Shown in pieces: positions 1-7,746 of a DNA stretch of 64,000 nt. The stretch comes from JAICMB01 sp963838885. Lineage in GTDB: Bacteria > Acidobacteriota > Terriglobia > Bryobacterales > Bryobacteraceae. The position numbers and the translations under genes are program-made. Every line of letters starts with the position of its first letter. Within the stretch, counting starts at the first letter, position 1. The notes under the pieces are model-generated. The model saw only the letters and a program-made list of their open reading frames with translations, made no database searches and was not told the origin of the DNA. Location: positions 114,845 through 178,844 of the forward strand of contig CAWITB010000002.1 in assembly GCA_963838885.1 (NCBI GenBank). The letters are read 5' to 3'.

Positions 1-669
1 GATATCGCCGATGATGTCACGCATCTTTTTAACTACCTTACCGGCTACTCCGCGAAGGTCGATTACAAACGGCTGCTTGTCTCGCCCGTGAATCTGCGAT
101 CGAGCCTGCTCGCCATGATCGAGCGGGAAATCGAGCACCACAAGCAAGGGCGCAAGGGACACCTGATCTTCAAAACGAACGCGCTGGTCGACCGCGATTT
201 TATACAGGCGCTTTATCGCGCCTCGCGGGCCGGCGTGAAGATCGAGCTGCTGGTGCGCGGAATCTGCTGCCTCCGTCCGGGCATCGCGGGCGTCAGCGAT
301 CACATCGAGGTCACCAGCATTATTGGCCGCTTTCTCGAACATAGCCGCATCTACTACTTCCGGAACGCGGGAGATCCGCAAGCCTATATCGGCAGCGCCG
401 ATCTGATGCCGCGCAATCTCGATCATCGCGTCGAGGTTCTGTTCCCACTGCAAGATCGCAAGCTGATCGCGCGCATTCACGACGACGTTCTGCAGCAATA
501 TGTGGCGGACACCGTGAAGGCCCGGAGGATGCTGCCGGACGGGACCTACGTTCGTAAAAAGAAGGTTGACGGCAAGCCCGTGGCAAACAGTCAGGAAGCG
601 CTGATCGCGAAGCGCAGATCGCTCGACAACTACGTCAAGCCGCTGCGATTGAAGCCGCGGGCCTCGTAA
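1..669 (+). CDS. ppk: Polyphosphate kinase 1, C-terminal part (5' end outside window)
   Basis: The frame is open from base 1, and its first visible residues (DDVTHLFNYLTGY) match the start of the C-terminal PPK1 domains, so about 222 residues of a roughly 700-residue enzyme are present. PPK1 reversibly transfers the ATP gamma-phosphate to polyphosphate in the cytoplasm. The segment RFLEHSRIYYF is the region that carries one of the conserved PPK1 histidines, followed by the typical SADLMPRNLDHRVEVLFP stretch of phospholipase-D-like domain C2. The ATG/GTG at base 88 is internal and not the true start. The gene ends 2 bp from the convergent next gene. Assignment is firm; only the N-terminus is unseen. 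Confidence 0.95.
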   Translation, partial: DIADDVTHLFNYLTGYSAKVDYKRLLVSPVNLRSSLLAMIEREIEHHKQGRKGHLIFKTNALVDRDFIQALYRASRAGVKIELLVRGICCLRPGIAGVSDHIEVTSIIGRFLEHSRIYYFRNAGDPQAYIGSADLMPRNLDHRVEVLFPLQDRKLIARIHDDVLQQYVADTVKARRMLPDGTYVRKKKVDGKPVANSQEALIAKRRSLDNYVKPLRLKPRAS

Positions 670-671
670 TC

Positions 672-1502
672 TCAGTTGCCGCCCGTAGTGTCCCGGCGCT
701 GTCTCTCGGTGATTAGGTTGCGCATCTTCACAAGAACCGCGTCCCGAGTCTGCCGCAGCGTGGTCGCCATCGATTTACATGCGATATGGGAGGCGGTCGG
801 CTGCACCACCCAGCGCACCGCGTTCGGAATATCGCGGCTCAGCGTGATGGCTTCAAGTTCCAGGTACACGCCTCCGTCCCGTTCCTGATATTTCGAGACG
901 CTGCAAAGCCGCCAGAGAAATCCATTACCCTCGCCGGGCGGAAGCTTGCGCTCGTCCGCCTGACCGTAACGATCGATCTGCTGCAGCCGCGTGGCGCGCC
1001 CAACACTGTACCAGCGCTTTTCATCGCCCCTCACATAGTAGGTCTCGTATTCGCCGTAAATCGCCGAAGATAGAAAGAACGCCTTGTTCAACCACAACAT
1101 CGCGTAGCGATCCACGTCGCCGTTCTTGGCAACAGATCTGGATTCGATTACGGTCGGAGTATAGATCTCGCGGTAGCGGTCGTAATCGCGCATCACGCTC
1201 AGAACGTCTTCGATCGTTGCCCCGCGAATAAAAACGGCTCCGATGCAAATGTGAATCAGCCCCTCCGGAACCGTAATACGGGGCTTTAATTCGACGGCAA
1301 CATCGCCGCTTCGCACTCGTTGCATCCTGGCGGGCGACTGGTCCATCCAAAAAAGATCGGAGCTGGTCGCAATGTTCTCGCGAACCGTCGTTATAAAGCG
1401 CTCCCAGCCCTTCACGGTATCCGGAGCCAGTTCAGCCCCCGCAACGCTTGCCGGTTGCAAAGCCAGCGCGGCCAGGATCGCGATTAAAATCCAGTACCTC
1501 AC
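672..1502 (-). CDS. Secreted protein of unknown function with START/SRPBCC-like region
   Basis: A 276-residue protein with a clear signal peptide (hydrophobic residues 4-20, ending VAGAE). The body (about residues 85-250) has the pattern of a lipid-binding START/SRPBCC-type domain: a segment VLSVMRDYDRYREIYTP, then a central beta-rich part and a C-terminal helix with many charged residues. This domain assignment is inference from pattern, not a certain match. It is convergent with ppk and diverges from the downstream selenoprotein, so it is probably a single-gene unit acting in the periplasm or at the membrane. Confidence 0.7.
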   Translation of the reverse strand: MRYWILIAILAALALQPASVAGAELAPDTVKGWERFITTVRENIATSSDLFWMDQSPARMQRVRSGDVAVELKPRITVPEGLIHICIGAVFIRGATIEDVLSVMRDYDRYREIYTPTVIESRSVAKNGDVDRYAMLWLNKAFFLSSAIYGEYETYYVRGDEKRWYSVGRATRLQQIDRYGQADERKLPPGEGNGFLWRLCSVSKYQERDGGVYLELEAITLSRDIPNAVRWVVQPTASHIACKSMATTLRQTRDAVLVKMRNLITERQRRDTTGGN

Positions 1503-1624
1503 CAGTCCTTGTGATGCCGCGAATGCCCCTCGGGCGCCTCCAAAATTTCCGAGTTGATATTTTCTTTACATCCGATTGCTCGCGCACGTCGGCGCTGCCG
1601 CCCAACATGTTACTGTCGCGATTG

Positions 1625-2662
1625 ATGAAGCGGTTCCTCGCCATCTCCATACTCGCCGCGTCTGCCGTGGCCTTGGCCGCCGATTACGGTCTGCCTGTCG
1701 GCGCCCCTATGCCTCGCTTTGAAGCGCAGGATCAGAATGGACGGACGCGCACGCTTCAAGACATTCTCGGCCCAAACGGCGCCGTGCTTGTTTTTTTCCG
1801 CTCCGCCGATTGGTGACCCTACTGCAAAGGCCAGTTGGTCGAACTGGAGCATAGCCGCGAGCAGTTCGCGAAACTGGGGCTCGGATTGGCCGCGCTCAGC
1901 TACGATTCGGTGGCCATCCTCCACAATTTCGCCGAGCGCCGCGGTATCCACTTCACGCTGCTTTCCGATCCGGACTCGAAGATCATCCGCTCCGCCGGTC
2001 TGCTGAACGACACGATTCCACGCAACACCCCGTTTTTCGGAGTCCCGAATCCGGGAACGTTCGTTCTCGATGCGAAAGGAATCATCAAGGCCAAGTATTT
2101 CGAGGAGGACTTTCGCGAGCGCTTTACCGCGGCCGATATTCTGACCCGCCAGTTCGGCGTCGTGCCCGCCGCGGACCGGCATGAGGTGACCGGGAAGCAG
2201 CTCACCGCCACCGTTTCCGCGAGTAACTTCGTCGTTCGCGGCGGCCAACGCATCGCCCTGTCGCTCGATGCCATCCTAAGGCCCGGCATGCACGTCTATG
2301 CGCCCGGCGTCGAGCATTACATTCCTATCGAGTGGATCATGAAGGAATCGCCCGCATTCACGGCCCACCCCGTCGCGCTGCCGCCCTCGAAGATGCTGCA
2401 TTTGCCGGTCATCGATGAAACCGTACCGGTCTATCAGGGCGAATTTCGGATTGTACGGGACATCACCATCGCCGCCGAGCCCAAGGTCAAGCCTTTGACC
2501 GATGCATCCGGACAGTTCACCATCGAGGGCACGCTGCGTTATCAGGCTTGCGACGATCGCATCTGCTATATACCCCAGGTACTGCCGCTAAAGTGGACGT
2601 TTCAGCTTGAGGGGCACGACCGCGAGCGCGTTCCGGCCGCGCTGCAGCGCAAAGCGCCGTAA
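1625..2662 (+). CDS. Redoxin-domain selenoprotein with in-frame TGA (Sec64), fused to a DsbD-N-like domain
   Basis: Two open stretches in the same frame are separated only by TGA at 1814-1816. Read as selenocysteine, this gives SADW-U-PYCKGQL, that is UxxC where redoxins/AhpC-TSA/TlpA-like proteins have CxxC (Sec64, Cys67). The frame is unchanged on both sides and the thioredoxin-fold sequence continues without a gap. A signal peptide (MKRFLAISILAASAVALA) places the enzyme in the periplasm. Residues about 190-345 resemble the N-terminal domain of DsbD, with Cys309 and Cys314 in QACDDRICYIP. Total 345 aa. An alternative ATG lies 18 bp upstream (1607); neither has a strong ribosome-binding site. 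Selenoproteins annotated as redoxins with UxxC are known from acidobacteria. Likely role: thiol/peroxide redox reactions outside the cytoplasm. Confidence 0.85.
1814..1847 (+). promoter_or_regulatory. Selenocysteine codon and candidate bacterial SECIS hairpin
   Basis: The TGA at 1814-1816 is followed by a perfect 6-bp stem, CCAGTT (1831-1836) and AACTGG (1842-1847), closing a 5-nt loop GGTCG. The loop begins 20 nt after the TGA and has G in its first two positions, which fits the known spacing and loop character of bacterial SECIS elements bound by SelB. The hairpin is inside the coding sequence, as is normal in bacteria. No selA, selB, selC or selD is in the window. Confidence 0.7.
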
Positions 2663-2663
2663 T

Positions 2664-3530
2664 CTACTCTTTGATCTCGAACCACTTCGATTCTTCTCTC
2701 ACCTTGTAGTCGGCGGGGGGCGAGAATAGCGATGGATCGGGTTCCGCGCGGATAATGTTTGTCATGCTGTAGATCACGTCGCCGGTGCGCGGATCGCTGT
2801 GCTTGCTCATCACAACGGTCTGCAAATCCGGCGAATACCAAGTCTCATTTACGATTTCTATCGGCCGGTCATTGCCGATCTTCCCCGCCGGAATCGTCTC
2901 GGTAATCCGCTTTCCCTCCGCCTGAACGCCCTCGATCGTCTGCGTTCCGAGCGACTCGGTCTTGGTGGTTGTTGCTGGACCGGTCTCCCTGCGTCCCGCG
3001 GCCTTCATCTCGGCCTGGAGCTTGACCTCATGGGCGTTCTGTCGCATCTGCACGGTCGGTTGGGTCCCAAGCGAGTCGCTCGTGATTACAACTTGATCCT
3101 GCTCCCCGCGGCCTTCGTCCTTAAGCTTGGCAAGATCAAGCTTCTGCCGGACCGAAACTATGGGGGACGAACTCGAAGACTTGGTCACCGAGCGCGAACT
3201 GGCGTCAACTGTATACCGCACTCCGGTAACTGGATCGTTGATGAACACCAGTTGAGGCGCATCGCCGGAGGGCCACGGGCCTGCCAATTCAAGGCTCTGC
3301 TCCCGCCGTGTGCGCCCCTGGCTATCCCGCGTCACCGAAGACGACGTCTTGCGTGAAATTCGCGTTCCGTCCGCAAGCACCTGCGTAGTCTCGGTGGTCG
3401 CCTGCGCCGAATACGGCGCGCCAGTCACCACTTTGCCCTCAAACTCAGCTTGCTTCCCGGCAAAATAAAAAACATTGCCTTGCGCCCACGCGGCCGCGGC
3501 CGTCAAAGCCCCGATAACGATCCACTTCAT
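2664..3530 (-). CDS. Secreted hypothetical protein
   Basis: A 288-residue protein with a short signal peptide (MKWIVIGALTAAAAWA). The rest is polar and beta-rich with motifs such as SRKTSSSVTRDSQGRTRREQS and PVTGVRYTVD. Proteins of this style are common next to ECF sigma factors in acidobacteria and have no known function. It ends 2 bp past the convergent selenoprotein gene and lies just downstream of the sigma/anti-sigma pair on the same strand (21-bp gap), so it is probably co-transcribed with them and may be part of their output. Confidence 0.7.
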   Translation of the reverse strand: MKWIVIGALTAAAAWAQGNVFYFAGKQAEFEGKVVTGAPYSAQATTETTQVLADGTRISRKTSSSVTRDSQGRTRREQSLELAGPWPSGDAPQLVFINDPVTGVRYTVDASSRSVTKSSSSSPIVSVRQKLDLAKLKDEGRGEQDQVVITSDSLGTQPTVQMRQNAHEVKLQAEMKAAGRRETGPATTTKTESLGTQTIEGVQAEGKRITETIPAGKIGNDRPIEIVNETWYSPDLQTVVMSKHSDPRTGDVIYSMTNIIRAEPDPSLFSPPADYKVREESKWFEIKE

Positions 3531-3551
3531 GGCACTATCTCCTTTGAAAAA

Positions 3552-4082
3552 TCAATTTGCTTGCCGCACGAACCTCACTGCGTGCGCTATTCCGTCCGGT
3601 CCCAGAACAACATCCGCCTGAACGAGTCCGTCCGCGCCATCCTGGGGCACCGCAAAGCCGGCCAGCCGCAGCGCCGAACGCGACAGTTCCACTCGCACGA
3701 TTGTGGCGCTCTCATTGACAAGCGAATCGTCGCCGTATGGCAGGGCCATAAAATCCGTCGCCGTGAATCGATTCACTCGCGTTTTGCGGCGTGTCTTGTG
3801 AATGGCCGCGGACCGCGGGACAGGGATCGTTGGCCTCGGCGGCAATGCCTGCGCCTCAGACACGCGTCGCAACTCGATCCGTTGCGGCTGCTGCGCGAAA
3901 AATAGTACGCAGGCCGCCGCGGCCGCTCCCGTAATCACCGTCACGATTGCAGCCCGCATCCTACGCGCGCGGCGATGGCGTCTGAACGCTTCCCGCAGCC
4001 GTGCCTCCAGCCGATCCGGCGCCTGCCGCGGACCATACCCGGCCAGCGTCTTCAATTCTTCGTCCAGCGGGCCGCCATTCAT
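3552..4082 (-). CDS. Putative anti-sigma factor, membrane protein
   Basis: I chose the start at 4082 because its ATG overlaps the TGA of the sigma gene (ATGA, 4079-4082), a translational-coupling arrangement; a longer open frame exists but lies inside the sigma gene. The 176-residue product has an N-terminal cytoplasmic part rich in Arg/Glu, one transmembrane helix at about residues 43-62 (AAIVTVITGAAAAACVLFF), and an extracytoplasmic C-terminal part ending with a conserved-looking LRLAGFAVP...VQADVVLGPDGIAHAVRFV segment. Position and topology indicate a regulator that holds the adjacent ECF sigma factor; no zinc-binding HxxxCxxC motif is visible. Confidence 0.75.
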   Translation of the reverse strand: MNGGPLDEELKTLAGYGPRQAPDRLEARLREAFRRHRRARRMRAAIVTVITGAAAAACVLFFAQQPQRIELRRVSEAQALPPRPTIPVPRSAAIHKTRRKTRVNRFTATDFMALPYGDDSLVNESATIVRVELSRSALRLAGFAVPQDGADGLVQADVVLGPDGIAHAVRFVRQAN

Positions 4083-4639
4083 ACCGGACACCTCTCGTTC
4101 GCTTTCAATCTCTCCGCCAGCATCGCGCGAGCCCGGCTCAAACGCGACCGCACCGTCCCCACGGGACACCCCAGCGCCTCGGCCGCGCGCTCATAATCCA
4201 TTTCCTCGAGTTCGCATAGGATCAACGCCGCGCGGTAATGTTCCGGAAGCGCCAGCAAAGCTTTGCGTAGACAGTCGACCCGCCGGCCGCGAACGAGCTC
4301 GCGGAAAGCGTCGCCGTCGCTGGCCGGGCGGGTGTCCTCCGGCGGCTCCGCATAAGCGCGATCGCGCTCTAGTATCCGCCGCACGTGGTTTCTTGCGATG
4401 CCGTATAAGAACCCGCCGAGCGAACCGCGCTTAGAATCGTATTGCCGCGCGGCGCGAATCAAAAACATGAAAACCTCTTGAGTAACTTCCTCGGCGACAT
4501 CGCTGCGCCCGCTCATGTGCAGCGCAAAGCGGTACACGCCCGGATGATGCCGCCGGTACAGCGCCGTGAACGCGTCCTCGTCGCCGGCGATGGTCCGCCG
4601 CAGAAGGTCGTCGTCGCTAGCCTGCGCCAAATCCTGCAT
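4079..4639 (-). CDS. ECF-family RNA polymerase sigma factor
   Basis: A 186-residue protein with the two domains of an ECF (sigma-70 group 4) factor. Region 2 spans about residues 20-90 (DAFTALYRRHHPGVYRFALHM, then VAEEVTQEVFMFLIR for core binding and -10 recognition). Region 4 spans about residues 125-180, with the helix-turn-helix ALGCPVGTVRSRLSRARAML that contacts the -35 element. It forms a coupled pair with the anti-sigma gene behind it and probably switches on an envelope response. Target genes cannot be deduced here, although the secreted-protein gene downstream is an obvious candidate. Confidence 0.92.
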   Translation of the reverse strand: MQDLAQASDDDLLRRTIAGDEDAFTALYRRHHPGVYRFALHMSGRSDVAEEVTQEVFMFLIRAARQYDSKRGSLGGFLYGIARNHVRRILERDRAYAEPPEDTRPASDGDAFRELVRGRRVDCLRKALLALPEHYRAALILCELEEMDYERAAEALGCPVGTVRSRLSRARAMLAERLKANERCPV

Positions 4640-4683
4640 TGCATCCTGGACGGCCTCGAAGAGCGGACCGTTTGCTTCTATAG

Positions 4684-5877
4684 CTATCTTTCAGCGGGGG
4701 GAGGAAAAGAGTTCCAAAAGGTTGTGCGTAATCCGCCGCGCCCGGCCGGACGCGCCGAATAAACATACACGCCGATAGCGTTCGCGAGCAGGATAACGCC
4801 GCCTACCTTACATCCAAACGAAAGCCGGCTGCCCACCTGCACAATCGGAAATACCGAGAGCGCGCACGACAGAAGCGTAACCGCGAAACCGGAAAACGCC
4901 GCGGCGCGCAGCCAGGAAGCCGGGCGCTTTCGAGCTCTTCAACCCCCACAGCGGAATCGCGAACAGAAACAAATACGCGATCCCGTAAAAAGCGTTCGAT
5001 GCGCTGTCGAGAATCTGGAACGCTTCCTGATGCCCCACGCCCGCAATTCCCGCCAGCGCCATTATGAAAATCAGCGCGTTCACGAACAGGATCGAATTCA
5101 TCGGCGTTTTGTATCTGGGGTGCAGCTTTGAAAACCACGGCGGCAGCAAACGGTCCCAGCCCGCCACCATGGGGAGCCGCGTAACGCCCGTCACGGCCAT
5201 GGTCGCGACCCCGAGCTGCCGTCCGATGAGCATCAGAATGATAGCCGAAGCCGCAACCGAAGCGATTCCAAACCGCCGTAACCCGATGCTCAACGTCTGC
5301 GGCACAGGCCCGACCAAGTCAACTTGCGCTGGACTGACATACGCCAGCACCGAGTTGGTCCCGAGAATGAACATCAACGCGATGCCCGGCGAGGCGATCA
5401 GAACGGAGCGCGCGATGGTCCGCGCCGGACTGCGGCATGCTCGAAGCCGCTGAAAGCGCCCATGGAAATCTTGCCGAAAATATTCAAACTGAAGAGCGAT
5501 ATGGCCGGCATCGCCGCGCGAAAAGGCGTGTACGCGCGCGCCGGGCCGGTCAGCGGAAGTAAAATCAATGCCGCGAATGTCGCGATCTGAAACAGCGCGC
5601 CCACGTTCTGTATCCATCTCCCGACCCGCAGCCCCAGCATCGTAACCGCGGTAAGCCCCACGGCCAGCGCCAGGCTTACCGCGCCAATGCACCACTTATT
5701 CGCCCCGATCCAGGCAAAGCGAGGTCCCAGCGCATACGACAGATGGACTCAGCTCCGCGCTGTGCCGTTGGACTTCGCGCGCCGATTCCATCGCGTCTTC
5801 GGTCCACGATAGCGCGAACATGGAGAACGCGAAGATGGACAGCGCGAGGAAGCCGGCGACCCGCTATTACCGCTTAG
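4684..5877 (-). pseudogene. Degraded APC-family amino-acid permease
   Basis: Membrane-protein sequence is spread over three frames. Going downstream: FLALSIFAFSMFALSW, then GLTAVTMLGLRVGRWIQN and NIFGKISMGAFSGFEH, then RSPARTIARSVLIASPG and GRQLGVATMAVTGVTRLP, then WLRAAAFSGFAVTLLSCAL, ending at a TAG at 4684. These match an APC (amino acid-polyamine) transporter core. Two shifts (near 5745 and 4928) are single-base insertions, but near 5440 about 25 bases are missing between GFEH and the RSPARTIARS helix start, where related permeases have a short ILAGE-type stretch. The N-terminal third of the transporter is also absent: the 5' end abuts the stop of the next gene. Missing parts argue for real decay. 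Confidence 0.7.
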
Positions 5878-6564
5878 CTATTGCTGCTTGTCGAGAAAAC
5901 GCGAAGCCGCCCAAGCCGGAGCGTGCCGCTGCAGCTTTTTCCGTATGTCCGGCCAGAATTCTTGGCAGACGTTGGATACGGCCGCCAAGCCGATGCCCAC
6001 GCTTCCGGCCCGCAAACCGAGCGGCGCGGTCCGAAAGCGATACGGATTCCACTGCTGCGCGATGAACGGCATACCGTAGTCCGCGACAAAGCGGCTGTAT
6101 GCGGGCATCCACCCGCCATTGTCGTTGCGAGCCATCACGGATTGCGCGAGAGCGGAACGCACGCGCCGCCAATGCGTGCCGTGTCCCAGGATGAAATAGC
6201 GCGGATCTTCATGATCCAACGCGCGCACGCCCAGCGCGATATTCTGCCGGATCAAGCTGCGCCCCAGCTCCGACGCGATGCGCACCCCAAAGGCGTCCGA
6301 ACCCCATCCCCAATCCCGAGGTTGATTCGTGAACTGCTGCAGCGTCGCAGCGAAAGTAAGCTGCAGAAGATGCGGCGCTCCAAATACCTCGTTTTCAGTG
6401 TAAAAAAGCTTCTGACGGAGACTCAGGGGCGTAAAAGGACCGTCTGCCGTGGCCTTTTGCGGCTCGAGCAAGCTGCTACTCTGCGCGGCCGCGGGTGCGC
6501 CGCCGGAAAACGCCAGCGCCACAAAAAATGCGCCGGTAGACAAGGGTGCCGTTAGGAATTTCAA
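5878..6564 (-). CDS. Secreted/outer-membrane hypothetical protein
   Basis: A 228-residue protein with a signal peptide (hydrophobic about residues 8-27, ending APAAAQ). It contains short hydrophobic patches and motifs such as RQNIALGVRALDHEDPRYF and GMPFIAQQWNPYRF that recur in acidobacterial proteins of unknown function, possibly outer-membrane located. No catalytic motif is evident. The stop codon touches the truncated 5' end of the permease pseudogene, suggesting that the deletion junction lies right after this gene. The roughly 190 bp upstream, toward the VWFA gene, forms a divergent promoter region. Confidence 0.65.
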   Translation of the reverse strand: MKFLTAPLSTGAFFVALAFSGGAPAAAQSSSLLEPQKATADGPFTPLSLRQKLFYTENEVFGAPHLLQLTFAATLQQFTNQPRDWGWGSDAFGVRIASELGRSLIRQNIALGVRALDHEDPRYFILGHGTHWRRVRSALAQSVMARNDNGGWMPAYSRFVADYGMPFIAQQWNPYRFRTAPLGLRAGSVGIGLAAVSNVCQEFWPDIRKKLQRHAPAWAASRFLDKQQ

Positions 6565-6755
6565 AGTTGCCTGATTTCAAAGGTGCATCAAGCATACACC
6601 TTTAGCGGCTGCGACAACAGAGCTATGAAGGCTGGATCTGTAAGAAATGTTAAAGAGGCTTCGAAATTGGTTCGTCCTGGACCTTTAGTCCTGTTTGTCC
6701 TCATTGATCCTGGGTGATACACTAAATCCACCTTAGAGAAAGGCGGCGTCCTAAA

Positions 6756-7745
6756 TTGGCTTCCTATCGCACTGGTAGCGTGGTCGTGGCCGGTCTAATC
6801 CTTTTTTCTTTAGCCGCTATCGCCCAGAACGAGATGAACGGATCGGCCGACCGGGTCGCCATTGTCCCGCGTTTGAGGTCCGGGGAGTCGAGCCTATTCC
6901 GTCCGGATTTGCGTATCGACGCTTCGCTCGTCCTGGTCCCGGTGCACGTCACGACGGCGATGGGGAATTCCGTCACGACTCTGGGCGAGGGCAACTTCAA
7001 GTTGTTCGAGGACGGCATTCCGCAGCGCATTTCCACTTTCGCCAAAGAAGACGCGCCCGTTTCAATCGGTCTGCTGTTCGATACCAGCGGCAGCATGCGC
7101 GACAAGATTGGGAAGGCGTCGCAAGCCGCGGTCGGGCTGCTTCACAGCGCCAATCCCGAAGACGAGTTTTTTCTGATCGAGTTTAATAACAAGCCTGCCA
7201 TCACCGTCGCGTTCACGCACGATATCGACGACATCCACGCAGCGCTCACGCAGGCGAAAACGAAAGGGCAAACCTCGCTGCTCGATGCCATCCACCTCGC
7301 GATTTTCGAGATGAAGAGCGCGCGCTACGAGAGGAAAGCGCTCGTGATCGTGTCCGATGGCGGCGACAACCACAGCCGCCATACCGAAAGAGAGGTTAAG
7401 AATGCCATGTTCGAAGCGGACGTAGAGGTCTATGCCATGGGTATCTTCGACGATCCAGGCTCGCATCCCCGTACGCGCGAAGAGCGCAACGGGCCGCGCC
7501 TTCTCGACGAGCTTGCCACGCAAACGGGAGGCCGCCACTTCCCCGTCCGCAACCTCAACGATCTTCCGGACATCTGCGCCCAAATCGCAGATGAGCTTCG
7601 CAACCAGTACGTCCTTGGTTATGCGCCTTCGAACGCCGGCCGCGATGGCAAATACAGACGCGTTCGCGTTGGCCTGGAGCCGCCCGCGGGCATGCCGCCG
7701 CTGCGCATACGCAGCCGCGCCGGATACTACGGACCAGCCAATTAG
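6756..7745 (+). CDS. Secreted VWFA-domain protein of the acidobacterial type
   Basis: A 329-residue protein starting at TTG (6756), supported by the purine-rich site AGAAAGGCGG about 8 bp upstream and a following signal peptide (VVVAGLILFSLAAIAQ). A von Willebrand factor A domain covers about residues 100-270. The MIDAS metal site is intact in its first part, SIGLLFDTSGSM (DxSxS), followed by a conserved SDGGDNHS loop. The segment before it (VTTLGEGNFKLFEDGIPQ) and the C-terminal segment LRNQYVLGYAPSN...GYY are typical of the VWFA-related proteins abundant in Acidobacteria. Likely a periplasmic or surface protein-binding factor; partner unknown. Confidence 0.88.
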   Translation: MASYRTGSVVVAGLILFSLAAIAQNEMNGSADRVAIVPRLRSGESSLFRPDLRIDASLVLVPVHVTTAMGNSVTTLGEGNFKLFEDGIPQRISTFAKEDAPVSIGLLFDTSGSMRDKIGKASQAAVGLLHSANPEDEFFLIEFNNKPAITVAFTHDIDDIHAALTQAKTKGQTSLLDAIHLAIFEMKSARYERKALVIVSDGGDNHSRHTEREVKNAMFEADVEVYAMGIFDDPGSHPRTREERNGPRLLDELATQTGGRHFPVRNLNDLPDICAQIADELRNQYVLGYAPSNAGRDGKYRRVRVGLEPPAGMPPLRIRSRAGYYGPAN

Positions 7746-7746
7746 T

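Noticed and set aside
1814..1816. TGA as a sign of stop-codon reassignment or a pseudogene
   Set aside because: TGA is used as the normal stop in many other genes here (for example in the ATGA overlaps), and this TGA falls on the catalytic Cys position with a hairpin after it.
1610..2248. A 212-codon minus-strand frame across the selenoprotein
   Set aside because: It lies wholly opposite a domain-bearing gene and has no recognisable motif; a shadow caused by codon bias at high GC.
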